Below, piece by piece: positions 1 to 7,806 of a stretch of DNA of 39,673 nt. The stretch is from Mesorhizobium sp. B2-4-15 (GTDB lineage Bacteria > Pseudomonadota > Alphaproteobacteria > Rhizobiales > Rhizobiaceae). The notes under the pieces are model-generated. The model made no database searches, was not told where the DNA came from, and saw nothing but the letters and a program-made list of their open reading frames with translations. The position numbers were made by a program, and so were the translations under genes. The stretch spans positions 1 to 39,673 of the forward strand of contig NZ_VFUZ01000040.1 of assembly GCF_006658505.1 (NCBI RefSeq), written 5' to 3'. Every line of letters starts with the position of its first letter. Within the stretch, counting starts at the first letter, position 1.

Positions 1-147
1 CAGGTGTTCGACCTTTGCGACCGCATCGTCGTGTTCCGGCGCGGCCGCATCGTGGCCAATCTGCGCAAGGAGAATACAGACGGCCAGGATATCGTCTCCT
101 ACATCACCGGCGCCAAGACCGGGGAAGCCGAACTCGCGGCGGCCTGA
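1..147 (+). CDS. Sugar ABC transporter ATP-binding protein, C-terminal end (partial)
   Basis: The frame is open from base 1 to a TGA at 145-147, giving the last 48 residues of a protein that starts before the window. The sequence QVFDLCDRIVVFRRGRI matches the segment after the H-loop in ATPases of the ribose/fructose (CUT2) family, where the switch region is followed by 'D-R-I-V-V-x-R-x-G-R'. The tail (DIVSYITGAKTGE) also fits the family's usual ending. The protein would power sugar uptake at the inner membrane. It points toward the inositol/sugar genes downstream, so the same catabolic locus probably continues to the left. The family call is fairly secure; the substrate is unknown. Confidence 0.75.
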   Translation, partial: QVFDLCDRIVVFRRGRIVANLRKENTDGQDIVSYITGAKTGEAELAAA

Positions 148-298
148 GGATGGATAAGACGTGTACCACAAGAACCCCGTAATGCCTCTCCCGGTTACGT
201 CACAGACCCCCTGACGCCGGCATCGACCGGATGGCGGCGCCCGGACCTGGCGTGGAACTGGTAAGGACGCGAGCCTTTCGCCCCGTCCTGTCCATGGG

Positions 299-1198
299 TC
301 AGCCCTCGACGGTGTAGCCCGCAGATGCCATGACGCGCAGCAGTTCGCGATGGCCGATCCTGGCCATTTCCAGCGGCGGGTTCTTGATCGGGTCCTGCTC
401 GGCCTCGACGACGAACCAACCTTCATAGCCATGGCCGGCGAGCCGTTTGATGATGGTCTCGAAGTCAAGCGAACCATCGCCCGGCACGGTGAAGGCGCCC
501 TTGACGACCGCGTCAAGGAAGCTTTCGCGGGAGCGATCCAACTTGTCGATGACGGGTTGGCGCACATCCTTGGTGTGAACGTGGCTGATGCGATGGTGGT
601 GATTGTCGATCACGCGCAGCACGTCGCCGCCGGCAAAGGCCATGTGGCCGGCATCGTAGAGGAGGGGTAGCGCCTCACCGGAATGCTTCATCAACAGGTC
701 CACGTCCTGCTCGGATTCGATCGGTGCGGCCATATGATGATGGTAAGCGATCGGCATGCCCTGGTCGGCGCACCATTCGGCGAAAGTGGTCATCTTCCGG
801 CCATATGCCTTGATCTCCTCTTCGCTCAGGCGACGACGGGTGGTGAGCGGCGCCGAACGGTCGCCCTGGATCGTGCCCGCGGTTTCGCCATAGACGATGC
901 AGGGTGCGCCCACGGCCTTGAACAGCGCCATCTGTTCGGCAATGCGATCCTTCTCGCGGGCGATGTCGCCATCGAGCAGCAGGCCCGAGAACCAGCCGCC
1001 GCAGACCTTCATGCCATAGGTGTCGAGGATCGGTCCGAGAACGCCGGCATCCATCGGGAAGCGGCGTCCGGTTTCCATGCCGGAAAAGCCGGCTTCCCGC
1101 GCCTCTGCGAGGCAGCCCTCAAGCGAAATGTCGCCACTCAGTTCCGCAAGATCGTCGTTCCACCACGCGATCGGCGCGATGCCAAGCTTGGCTTTCAT
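299..1198 (-). CDS. iolE: Myo-inosose-2 dehydratase (IolE-type TIM barrel)
   Basis: This 299-residue protein belongs to the xylose-isomerase-like TIM-barrel family. IolE dehydrates 2-keto-myo-inositol (inosose) to a trihydroxycyclohexane-dione in the cytoplasm. Visible landmarks are KLGIAPIAWWNDDL at the N-terminus, a Glu in SGMETGRRFP, AYHHHMAAPIES, LLYDAGHMAFAGGD and the metal-site segments HVHTKDVR and GWFVVEAEQDP. Together these match rhizobial IolE proteins closely. The chosen ATG (1196-1198) has AGGAG about 10 bases upstream. A longer frame begins at 1246 but its extra 16 residues do not look like IolE. The gene is divergent from the aldehyde dehydrogenase operon, and the shared control region holds a perfect 16-bp palindrome. 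iolB, iolC and iolD are not in this window. A specialised paralogue acting on another inosose isomer is possible. Confidence 0.88.
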   Translation of the reverse strand: MKAKLGIAPIAWWNDDLAELSGDISLEGCLAEAREAGFSGMETGRRFPMDAGVLGPILDTYGMKVCGGWFSGLLLDGDIAREKDRIAEQMALFKAVGAPCIVYGETAGTIQGDRSAPLTTRRRLSEEEIKAYGRKMTTFAEWCADQGMPIAYHHHMAAPIESEQDVDLLMKHSGEALPLLYDAGHMAFAGGDVLRVIDNHHHRISHVHTKDVRQPVIDKLDRSRESFLDAVVKGAFTVPGDGSLDFETIIKRLAGHGYEGWFVVEAEQDPIKNPPLEMARIGHRELLRVMASAGYTVEG

Positions 1199-1263
1199 GC
1201 TCTGATTTCTCCTTCCATAGAGGACCCAAAATGGCTGCGTTGCCATCTATTATGAAATGTCTA

Positions 1264-1293
1264 TTGACAAATCAATATATGCTGCAATGATTA
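1264..1293 (+). promoter_or_regulatory. Probable promoter of the aldehyde dehydrogenase operon
   Basis: A perfect TTGACA at 1264-1269 is followed after 18 bases by TGATTA (1288-1293), a modest -10 match. This TGATTA is exactly the six-base spacer of the palindrome at 1283-1298. On the opposite strand, TTGATT and TAATAG separated by 17 bases could serve iolE. The assignment rests on hexamer matches and position only. Confidence 0.4.
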
Positions 1294-1298
1294 TTGCA
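1283..1298. promoter_or_regulatory. Operator palindrome TGCAA-N6-TTGCA between iolE and the ALDH operon
   Basis: The sequence TGCAA-TGATTA-TTGCA is a perfect inverted repeat. The same pattern recurs at 8646, 8704 and, with a T-to-C change in one or both arms, at 6507 and 10025. All copies lie in control regions of this catabolic locus. A 5-6-5 arm-spacer layout is plausible for an RpiR-type HTH dimer; RpiR-family IolR of Sinorhizobium is reported to use a GGAA-N6-TTCC-type site. I infer that the regulator encoded at 6567 binds here. Confidence 0.6.
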
Positions 1299-1479
1299 AT
1301 ACGGCTTTAGGGAGGACTGCGCCAACTCGCGCAGGGCACGCGATCCATTGGACATGCCGAGGATCAGCGCCGCCGGAGGCTGCTCCGAACGGAGTGAAAC
1401 ACTCATCCCGCAATGCCGGAATCTTGTGACCGCCGCGCTGTCCGCGTGGCGTGTCTCGTGCTGTTTTCAGGATACTCAG

Positions 1480-2916
1480 ATGTATGGCGACTACGGACTT
1501 TTCATCGACGGAGCCTGGCACTCAACGGGCGGAGGAGGCCTAACGCCGGTATTTAGTCCGGTCACCGAAAGGGCCCTCGGCGAGGTACCTTACGCGAATG
1601 GGGAGGACACTCGCGACGCACTCGAAAGTGCCCAACGGGGGTTTCGTTCATGGAAAGCAAAATCCGCCTTCGAGCGGGCTGATGCCCTGCATCGCATTGC
1701 CGACGAAATGCTGCGCCGCAAAGACGAAGGGGCGCGCATGATCTCCAGCGAGACCGGCAAGCCGCTGGCGCAATCGGAGCGGGAATGGGCTCTCGCGGTC
1801 GATCAATTCCGCTGGCATGCCGAGGAGGCGCGTCGCATTTACGGGCGTGTCATCGAGAGCCGTGTCCCGGGCGGTCGTTTCGAGGTCCTGCATGAGCCTG
1901 TCGGCGTCTCCGCGGCCTTCACGGCATGGAATTTCCCCGCAGCACTGGTGGCACGCAAGGTCGCGCCAGCGCTGGCCGCCGGCTGCTCCATCGTGGTGCG
2001 TCCCTCGAGCCAAACCCCGGGCACGGCCATGGTCATGGTTGATTGCATGCGAGCGGGCCAGTTGCCTGCGGGCGCGGTCAGCCTGCTGGTTGGTCCGACG
2101 GAAGCCACCTATGCGCCGATCATGGCGTCGAAAGTAGTCCGGAAAGTGTCCCTGACCGGCTCAACGCGGGTCGGACAGCAGATGATCCGCGATGCCGCCG
2201 ATACGGTCAAAAAGGTCTCAATGGAGCTCGGCGGCAACGCGCCGCTGATCGTCTTCGACGATGCCGATCTGGAGACCGCGCTCGGTGCGGCGGTGCCGAC
2301 CAAATATGCCAATGCCGGCCAGGTCTGCGTCACGCCCGACCGCTTCTTCATCCATGAAAGTCTGTATGACAGTTTCGTCGAGGGCTTCGTCTCCCGGGCC
2401 AAGTCACTAAAGCTTGGCGATGGTCTCGATCCCTCGGTGCAGATGGGACCGCTGATCAACGGTAAACGGCTCTCCGACATCGAGGCCGTGGTCGCGGATG
2501 CCGAACGGCAAGGGGCAACGATCGCCGCCGGCGGCCGCCGTGCGGCGAGCTTTAATGCCGGGCATTTCTTCGAGCCCACGGTGCTGACCAACGTTAGCGA
2601 CGACATGGCGGTCTTTGCCGAGGAGAATTTCGGGCCGGTGGCGGCGATCACCTCGTTCTCCAGCGACGACGAGGCGCTGCAACGCGCGAATGCCTCCGAC
2701 ATGGGGCTTTCGGCCTACGCGTTCACGCAAAGCCCGAAGCGCGCACGCCGGGCGGTTGCCGAGCTGAAGGCTGGAATGGTCGGCATCAACAGCTTCGCCC
2801 TTGCGGCCTCGGAGGCGCCCTTCGGTGGCACCAATTTTTCGGGCATGGGTAGGGAAGGGGGCATCGAGTCGATCAAGGACTACCTCGATACCAAGCTTGC
2901 CCAGGTCGTTCTCTAG
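1480..2916 (+). CDS. NAD(P)-dependent aldehyde dehydrogenase (succinate-semialdehyde dehydrogenase-like)
   Basis: The 478-residue protein has the usual length for this superfamily and oxidises an aldehyde to a carboxylate in the cytoplasm. Visible motifs are FTAWNFPAALVARKVAPALA (Rossmann start), SLTGSTRVGQQ, the general-base glutamate in MELGGNAPL (about E249), the catalytic cysteine in NAGQVCVTPDRF (about C283), EENFGPVAA and SEAPFGGTNFSGMGREGG. The profile suits the GabD branch. The ATG at 1480 was chosen because YGDYGLFIDG is the normal ALDH N-terminus; the frame stays open upstream to 1294, but that end lies inside the operator and its residues are not ALDH-like. AGGA about 10 bases upstream is a modest ribosome binding site. 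It leads an operon with aldolase, dehydrogenase and Gfo/Idh genes and may oxidise the aldehyde released by the aldolase. Confidence 0.88.
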   Translation: MYGDYGLFIDGAWHSTGGGGLTPVFSPVTERALGEVPYANGEDTRDALESAQRGFRSWKAKSAFERADALHRIADEMLRRKDEGARMISSETGKPLAQSEREWALAVDQFRWHAEEARRIYGRVIESRVPGGRFEVLHEPVGVSAAFTAWNFPAALVARKVAPALAAGCSIVVRPSSQTPGTAMVMVDCMRAGQLPAGAVSLLVGPTEATYAPIMASKVVRKVSLTGSTRVGQQMIRDAADTVKKVSMELGGNAPLIVFDDADLETALGAAVPTKYANAGQVCVTPDRFFIHESLYDSFVEGFVSRAKSLKLGDGLDPSVQMGPLINGKRLSDIEAVVADAERQGATIAAGGRRAASFNAGHFFEPTVLTNVSDDMAVFAEENFGPVAAITSFSSDDEALQRANASDMGLSAYAFTQSPKRARRAVAELKAGMVGINSFALAASEAPFGGTNFSGMGREGGIESIKDYLDTKLAQVVL

Positions 2917-2927
2917 GGACTGCCGAC

Positions 2928-3746
2928 ATGATCCCCAATACCCTCAAGAAGCTCTGGGCCGACGGGCGTCCGACCATTAATGGCTGGCTCTCGATAGGCA
3001 ACTCGTTCACCGCCGAGATCATGGCCGCGCAAGGTTATGACAGCATCGGCATCGACCTGCAGCACGGTGCGCTCGACTACAACGCCATGCTGCCCATGCT
3101 GCAGGCCATGCGCGCCTCGGGCGTCACCCCGCTGGTGCGCGTCCCCTGGCTTGAGCCGGGCATCATCATGAAGGCGCTGGACGCCGGCGCCTACGGGATC
3201 ATCTGCCCGATGATCAACACCGCGGAGGAAGCCGCGAAGTTCGTCTCCTACCTCCGATACCCGCCGCTTGGACAACGGTCATTCGGTCCGACGCGTGCCA
3301 ATTTCGCGGTCGGCGCCAACTATGCGGCGGAGGCCAATGGCGAAATCCTCGCCTTCGCGATGGTCGAGACCGCTGAGGCGATGGATAATCTCGATGCGAT
3401 CGCAGCCACGCCAGGGCTCGACGGCATCTATGTCGGGCCGGCCGACCTGACCTTCAGCCTGCACGGCGGTCGCCTGCCTCCGGCCTTCGATCGCGAAGAG
3501 CCGGAAATGATCGAGGCGCTGCAAGCGATTGTGCGGGCCTGCCGCAGCCACGGCATTCGCGCCGCGCTGCATTGCGGCACTCCCGAATATGCCGGGCGCG
3601 CCGTGGGGTGGGGCTTCGACATGACCACCGTCTCCAACGATGTGCGCCTGCTTGCCGGCGCGGCTGACGCCGCCGTCAAGCGGTTCAGGGCGCTGATGGC
3701 TGGAGCCTCAGCCGAGGGTATCAACAACCCCAAGGGAGGCTACTGA
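2928..3746 (+). CDS. HpcH/HpaI-family class II aldolase
   Basis: This 272-residue protein is a metal-dependent pyruvate aldolase of the HpcH/HpaI family, which cleaves 2-keto-3-deoxy acids to pyruvate (or a close analogue) and an aldehyde. Evidence includes GIDLQHGALDY (the family usually shows D-x-E/Q-H-G), RVPWLEPGIIMKALDAGA, the active-site arginine stretch YPPLGQRSFGPTRA, the metal-binding glutamate in AMVETAEAM, and GIYVGPADLTFSLH. It starts 11 bases after the aldehyde dehydrogenase stop and its own stop overlaps the next start by one base, so it is translationally linked to both. The product aldehyde could go to the aldehyde dehydrogenase and the acid to the next gene. The true substrate cannot be read from sequence; rhamnonate/fuconate-type or inositol-derived acids are options. 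Confidence 0.87.
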   Translation: MIPNTLKKLWADGRPTINGWLSIGNSFTAEIMAAQGYDSIGIDLQHGALDYNAMLPMLQAMRASGVTPLVRVPWLEPGIIMKALDAGAYGIICPMINTAEEAAKFVSYLRYPPLGQRSFGPTRANFAVGANYAAEANGEILAFAMVETAEAMDNLDAIAATPGLDGIYVGPADLTFSLHGGRLPPAFDREEPEMIEALQAIVRACRSHGIRAALHCGTPEYAGRAVGWGFDMTTVSNDVRLLAGAADAAVKRFRALMAGASAEGINNPKGGY

Positions 3747-4711
3747 TGCCTCACGTGCTTGTTGCCGGCAAACTGCATCCAAGCGGTATAGCCCTGCTCG
3801 ATCGGGCGCCGGATGTAACTTATGACTATGTTGAGGAGGTTTCCGAGCCAAGCTATGCCTCGCTGATCGGCAAGGCCGATGGGCTGGTCATTCGCACCCA
3901 GCCGCTGTCGGCTCCGACCATCGACAATGCACGCAACCTCCGCATCGTCTCGCGGCATGGGGTCGGCTACGACTCCGTCGACCTGCCGGCGCTCAACAAG
4001 CGCGGAATCGCGCTGGCGGTCGTTGGTGATGTCAATTCAGTCTCCGTGGCCGAGCACGCCATGATGCTGCTGCTGGCGACAGCGAAACGCACGCTGCGCG
4101 CCGATCGTGCCGTTCGCGAAAAAGGCTGGAACTGGCGCAACAGGCTCGAAGCGTCGGAACTCGCGGGCAAGCGGCTGCTCATCCTGGGCTACGGCCGGAT
4201 CGGCCGGCATCTTGCCCGCATGGCCGCCGGCTTTTCCATGCAGGTTGAAGCCTACGATCCGTTCCTTGAGAAGGTTGGCTGGCCTGATGGGCAGGTAAGA
4301 TCGGCCGGCGACCTCGCCGCGGCGGTCGGCCGTGCCGATGCGATTTCCGTGCACGCGCCCAAGGGCGAGAGACCATTGATCGGCGCTCGTGAATTCGCGC
4401 TCATGAAACGCGGCGTCATACTGATCAACACCGCGCGCGGCGGCGTGGTCGACGAATCCGCACTTATCGAGGCGCTCCACGTTGGCGCGGTAGCGGCCGC
4501 GGGACTGGATGTTTTTGACCATGAGCCCCCCGACCCGGATAATCCGCTGCTGGCCATGGATCAGGTGATCCTGACGCCGCACATCGCCGGTCTTACCGCC
4601 GAATGCGCGCAACGCATGGCAGTGTCCTCGGTCAGGAACGTCCTCGATTTCTTCGAAGGCAAGATCGATCCTGCGCTCGTCGTCAATGGCGCCCAAATCA
4701 ATGGGAGATAA
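3746..4711 (+). CDS. D-2-hydroxyacid dehydrogenase (phosphoglycerate dehydrogenase-like)
   Basis: This 321-residue NAD-dependent D-isomer 2-hydroxyacid dehydrogenase would interconvert a 2-hydroxy acid and a 2-keto acid. The NAD fold is shown by RLLILGYGRIGRHLARMAAG. The catalytic trio is visible: Arg in NTARGGVVDE, Glu in GLDVFDHEP and His in LTPHIAGLT. The N-terminal part has the expected TQPLSAPTIDNA and RHGVGYDSVDLPAL of the substrate domain. It lacks the ACT domain of biosynthetic SerA, which suits a catabolic role. The start overlaps the aldolase stop (TGATG), showing tight coupling. Its likely task is to convert a keto or hydroxy acid produced by the neighbouring aldolase pathway. The family is secure and the substrate open. 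Confidence 0.87.
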   Translation: MPHVLVAGKLHPSGIALLDRAPDVTYDYVEEVSEPSYASLIGKADGLVIRTQPLSAPTIDNARNLRIVSRHGVGYDSVDLPALNKRGIALAVVGDVNSVSVAEHAMMLLLATAKRTLRADRAVREKGWNWRNRLEASELAGKRLLILGYGRIGRHLARMAAGFSMQVEAYDPFLEKVGWPDGQVRSAGDLAAAVGRADAISVHAPKGERPLIGAREFALMKRGVILINTARGGVVDESALIEALHVGAVAAAGLDVFDHEPPDPDNPLLAMDQVILTPHIAGLTAECAQRMAVSSVRNVLDFFEGKIDPALVVNGAQINGR

Positions 4712-5825
4712 GAAACCGAAGCTGCGGGTCGGGCTTATCGGGACCGGCTTCATGGGCAAGACCCATTCGTTTGGGTTCGCCGCGGCGGAACGTGTTTTCG
4801 ATCTGCCATTCGAGCTCGAGCTTCATACCGTCGCGGACCGCACTGAAGAACTTGCCGGCGCAGCCGCGCGTACGCTCGGCTTCAAGAACGCTACCGGCGA
4901 TTGGCGCCGGCTTGTCGGCGATCCGGATATCGATCTTGTCGACATCACCGCGCCAAACGCGTTCCACCACGAGATGGCGCTGGCCGCGATCGCCGCCGGC
5001 AAGCACGTCTATTGCGAGAAGCCGCTTGCACCGCGCGCAGTAGAGGCCGCCGAGATGGCAAACGCCGCCGCGTCTGCCGGCGTACGCACGCAGGTCGGGT
5101 TCAACTATCTATGCAATCCGATGATGGCGCTGGCCCGTGAGCTTATCGCGTCCGGCGAGCTTGGCGAAATCCGCAGCTATCGCGGGATTCACGCCGAAGA
5201 CTACATGGGCGATGCGCAAGGTCCCTTCACCTTCCGCCTCGACCCGGTAGGTGGCGGTGCGCTGGCCGATCTCGGCAGTCATGCCTTGGCGACCGCCGAG
5301 TTCCTGGTTGGCCCGATCGAGCGCGTTCTTGGCGACGAGGTCACCGTCATCAATAGTCGTCCGGACGGCAAGGGCGGCCGTACAGCCGTCGAGGTCGACG
5401 ACATCGGCCGGGCTTTCTTGCGCTTCGCCAACGGCGCCACGGGCAGCATCGAGGCAAGCTGGGTAGCGACAGGACGCAAGATGCAGCACGACTTCGAGAT
5501 CTACGGTTCCAAGGGCGCGTTGACGTTCAGCCAAGAGCGCTTCAACGAATTGCAATTCTACACTACTGCGGAGGCCGGTCGCGTTCGCGGCTTCCGTCGC
5601 ATTGAGGCCGGGCCTGATCATCCGCCCTATGGGCTGTTTTGCGTGGCGCCCGGTCATCAGCTTGGTTTCAACGATCTCAAGGCCATCGAGGTCGCGCTGT
5701 TTGTCGAAGCCATCGCAGGGATTCGTCCCGAGCCATTCAGCTTCCGCTCGGGACAGCGCATCCAGCAACTGGTCGAAGCGATCCATACCTCGGCAGCTGG
5801 AGGCCGCTGGGTCAGCGCAGCTTGA
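4686..5825 (+). CDS. Gfo/Idh/MocA-family oxidoreductase
   Basis: This protein of up to 379 residues belongs to the Gfo/Idh/MocA family of NAD(P)-dependent sugar and polyol dehydrogenases. The N-terminal Rossmann motif is RVGLIGTGFMGKTH. The family lysine lies in HVYCEKPLAPRA, and the C-terminal domain has GGGALADLGSHALATAEFLVG, including the histidine common at the active site. The start overlaps the previous gene by 26 bases. A second ATG at 4701 would trim five residues and is equally plausible, since neither has a clear ribosome binding site. It is the last gene of the ALDH operon. It is clearly different from the iolG-like gene at 8776, so the locus carries two dehydrogenases of this family, perhaps for different inositol isomers or for a sugar. 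Confidence 0.86.
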   Translation: MAPKSMGDKKPKLRVGLIGTGFMGKTHSFGFAAAERVFDLPFELELHTVADRTEELAGAAARTLGFKNATGDWRRLVGDPDIDLVDITAPNAFHHEMALAAIAAGKHVYCEKPLAPRAVEAAEMANAAASAGVRTQVGFNYLCNPMMALARELIASGELGEIRSYRGIHAEDYMGDAQGPFTFRLDPVGGGALADLGSHALATAEFLVGPIERVLGDEVTVINSRPDGKGGRTAVEVDDIGRAFLRFANGATGSIEASWVATGRKMQHDFEIYGSKGALTFSQERFNELQFYTTAEAGRVRGFRRIEAGPDHPPYGLFCVAPGHQLGFNDLKAIEVALFVEAIAGIRPEPFSFRSGQRIQQLVEAIHTSAAGGRWVSAA

Positions 5826-5945
5826 TGGTGGCCTCGATGCGGCACCCCGCGGGGGCGGCTGAACTACCTTCGCACGGCCGGGCTTGCCGCGTTTGGTAGG
5901 CAATGAGTAGCCAGGGATCCGTCGGGCGGTGACCTTCGGCGCGCC

Positions 5946-6335
5946 CTATAAGTCCCCGGTTAAGAATTGGGCACGCCCGAATCCGAAACTCCAATCATCA
6001 TCGCGATTCTCAACGCAGGAGACCATGAGGTCCGCAGGTGCAACGCCGCAGCGTTGTCCGAGATTTTCAAGAAGCGACGCGTAAAACCGCTCCTTCATCT
6101 GCTGGCTTCTTGGCCGCGTCGTCACATGGATCAGGACCCGGCTATCTGTTCGCTCAAAGCCAAGGTCGGTGTCCTCCATGAGCAAATGCGATGGCTGGTG
6201 CTCGTGCAGAATCTGATAACGGTCCCGCACAGGCACCTCAAAAGCTTCGACCATGGAGTCATGTATCGCCTGCAACAGCGTGGCTGTTTGATCCTCGCTC
6301 CTGCCTTTGACGACATGAACATTGAGTAAGGGCAT
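5946..6335 (-). CDS. Tautomerase family protein (4-oxalocrotonate tautomerase/MIF superfamily)
   Basis: This 129-residue protein begins MPLLNVHVVKGRS; proline directly after the initiator is the hallmark catalytic base of the tautomerase superfamily. The pattern RYQILHEHQPSHLLMED, followed by VLIHVTTRPRS, matches the longer Tautomerase_2-type members rather than the roughly 60-residue 4-OT. The ATG at 6333-6335 was chosen because only this start exposes Pro at position 2 after Met removal; the frame extends nine codons upstream. It would catalyse keto-enol tautomerisation, possibly of a dione or 2-keto acid in the pathway next door. It is convergent with the ALDH operon and divergent from the regulator gene, with a palindromic operator between them. 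Confidence 0.82.
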   Translation of the reverse strand: MPLLNVHVVKGRSEDQTATLLQAIHDSMVEAFEVPVRDRYQILHEHQPSHLLMEDTDLGFERTDSRVLIHVTTRPRSQQMKERFYASLLENLGQRCGVAPADLMVSCVENRDDDWSFGFGRAQFLTGDL

Positions 6336-6506
6336 GGTCTGTCCTTTCGAATTTTTATCCACCGTGTTGGTATGGCCGCGCGCTTGCCGCGTTCTTTTCC
6401 GAGGCTACTGGCAGGCCGGCATGGCGGCAGGGGCGTGCGAGATGGCCGCTTGACCTGCCGGTACCTCATCGAGCAATGGCCTATAATCGATGATCCCGTG
6501 CGATTG

Positions 6507-6522
6507 CGCAAGGAATATTGCG
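6507..6522. promoter_or_regulatory. Operator palindrome CGCAA-N6-TTGCG upstream of the regulator gene
   Basis: CGCAA-GGAATA-TTGCG is a perfect inverted repeat. Symmetry continues outward: GATT at 6502-6505 pairs with AATC at 6524-6527. It is the same 5-6-5 design as the TGCAA-N6-TTGCA sites, with T replaced by C in both arms. It lies about 45 bases before the regulator's start codon and about 20 bases after a TATAAT at 6482-6487, so autoregulation is likely. It could also affect the divergent tautomerase gene. Confidence 0.6.
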
Positions 6523-6566
6523 TAATCGCAAAGTTCCAGTATGTTCCTCATCGAAAAGGATCGACC

Positions 6567-7730
6567 ATGCAGGTTTTGCGATCGAAGCCCCAATCTGCCA
6601 GCGAGCTGATGACTACTTTGAGTTCGGCTCAGGACAATATGGGAAAGGGCGGCCGGCGCGTTGCAAATTTTTTCATCGCGAACCTTGGAGAGACCGCCCT
6701 TCTGTCAAGTTCCGAGGTCGCCAGCCGCTGCGGCGTGAACGCATCCAGCGTGGTGCGCTTCGTCCAGACTTTGGGATTTTCCGGCTACCGCGAATTTCAA
6801 TCGATTCTGCAACAACATTTGTCCAAGTCGATGGTGGACGCCAGGCACTCAGGCGCCGGCGGGATTTCGTTGCCCGAAATTTCAAAGCCGCTGCGTCTTT
6901 ATCTTCTCGCCGATTCCGGACGATCGTTCAACGAAGCCGCGGAAGCCGCCGCGAAAAACTTCAGCGCGCAAAACCCGTCGATCGAAATTGAAACAGAGTC
7001 CCATGTCTCACACGCTGTCGAACCTGAGGACTTCGCGCGCCGGATTAAGAGCGCGGCCGAAAAGTCCGATGGCATTATCCTGGTCGCCAGAGAGCATCCC
7101 GCGATCAACGATGCGGTAAGGGCGGCAACGGGTCATGGCCTGCCGGTGATGTGCTTGACCACCGATCTTCCCTTGTCGGGAAGAGCAGCTTACGTCGGTT
7201 CGGACCAATATGTCTCGGGAGCTACGGCAGCCTGGCTTTGTGGGCGGATGCTTCCGCGCGGGACAACGGGGAAAGTCCTATTTGTTTGCAGCGTGCCGTT
7301 TCGCTGCCAGCAAGACCGCGAGCAGGGGTTCAGACATGTCCTGCGAACAGAATTCTCATCCTTGGCCATCGATGAGAGGGTAAGTTCCAACGAGAGCATT
7401 GAGGTCATCTATGAGGCTGTCCGGCGATATATAGCAAAGAATGGCCCGCCGGCGGCTATCTACAATGTTTCAGGCGCCAACCTGGGCGTTGGGCGGGCGC
7501 TTGAAGCTGAAGGTCTTAGTCATTCGATCGTGTTTATCGGCCATGAGTTGAACACGAACTCGCGGTCCTTGCTCGAGCGAGGCATCATGGATGTGACGAT
7601 CGGTCATGATTTCGATCGTGAAGTCGCGCTGTCCGTCGAGTGCATAAGGATGGCGCGCCAGGGGGTTCAGCCTGTCAATCGCATAACGCAAAGTCAGGTC
7701 TTCACTCGCTTCAATTGCGCTATCTTTTGA
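6567..7730 (+). CDS. Hybrid transcriptional regulator: RpiR-type HTH plus periplasmic-binding-protein-like sensor domain
   Basis: The protein has 387 residues from the ATG at 6567, which has AAAGGA just upstream; the frame is open 65 codons further but that stretch contains the operator. Residues 10-90 resemble an RpiR N-terminal domain: GGRRVANFFIANLGETALLS, then the helix-turn-helix SSSEVASRCGVNASSVVRFV and GFSGYREFQSIL. RpiR proteins normally continue with a SIS sugar-phosphate domain. Here residues 108-370 instead resemble a type-I periplasmic binding fold as found in LacI regulators: GIILVAREHPAINDAV, GLPVMCLTTDLP, YVGSDQYVSGATAAW, GKVLFVCSVPFRCQQDREQGF, PPAAIYNVSGANLGVGRAL, VFIGHELNTNSRSLL and DVTIGHDFDREVALSVE. 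It should sense a free sugar or polyol and control the palindromes nearby. The two-domain reading is mine; the exact ligand is unknown. Confidence 0.8.
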   Translation: MQVLRSKPQSASELMTTLSSAQDNMGKGGRRVANFFIANLGETALLSSSEVASRCGVNASSVVRFVQTLGFSGYREFQSILQQHLSKSMVDARHSGAGGISLPEISKPLRLYLLADSGRSFNEAAEAAAKNFSAQNPSIEIETESHVSHAVEPEDFARRIKSAAEKSDGIILVAREHPAINDAVRAATGHGLPVMCLTTDLPLSGRAAYVGSDQYVSGATAAWLCGRMLPRGTTGKVLFVCSVPFRCQQDREQGFRHVLRTEFSSLAIDERVSSNESIEVIYEAVRRYIAKNGPPAAIYNVSGANLGVGRALEAEGLSHSIVFIGHELNTNSRSLLERGIMDVTIGHDFDREVALSVECIRMARQGVQPVNRITQSQVFTRFNCAIF

Positions 7731-7806
7731 TTGACTGAACCATTCTGCGGGGAGGGAGGATGATAGGCGGCTGGACCGGTTCCGCGCTTCAGTGCCCGGC
7801 GCCCCC

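Noticed and set aside
1294..1479. N-terminal extension of the aldehyde dehydrogenase frame up to 1294
   Set aside because: The extra residues are unlike any aldehyde dehydrogenase and the first codons lie inside the operator palindrome; the start at 1480 gives the normal family N-terminus.
1299..1479. Cobalamin or other known riboswitch in the leader
   Set aside because: No B12-box or other consensus I know is present; only a short hairpin is visible.
5826..5945. Terminator between the convergent Gfo/Idh and tautomerase genes
   Set aside because: Only imperfect GC-rich pairing was found, with no stable stem or T-run.
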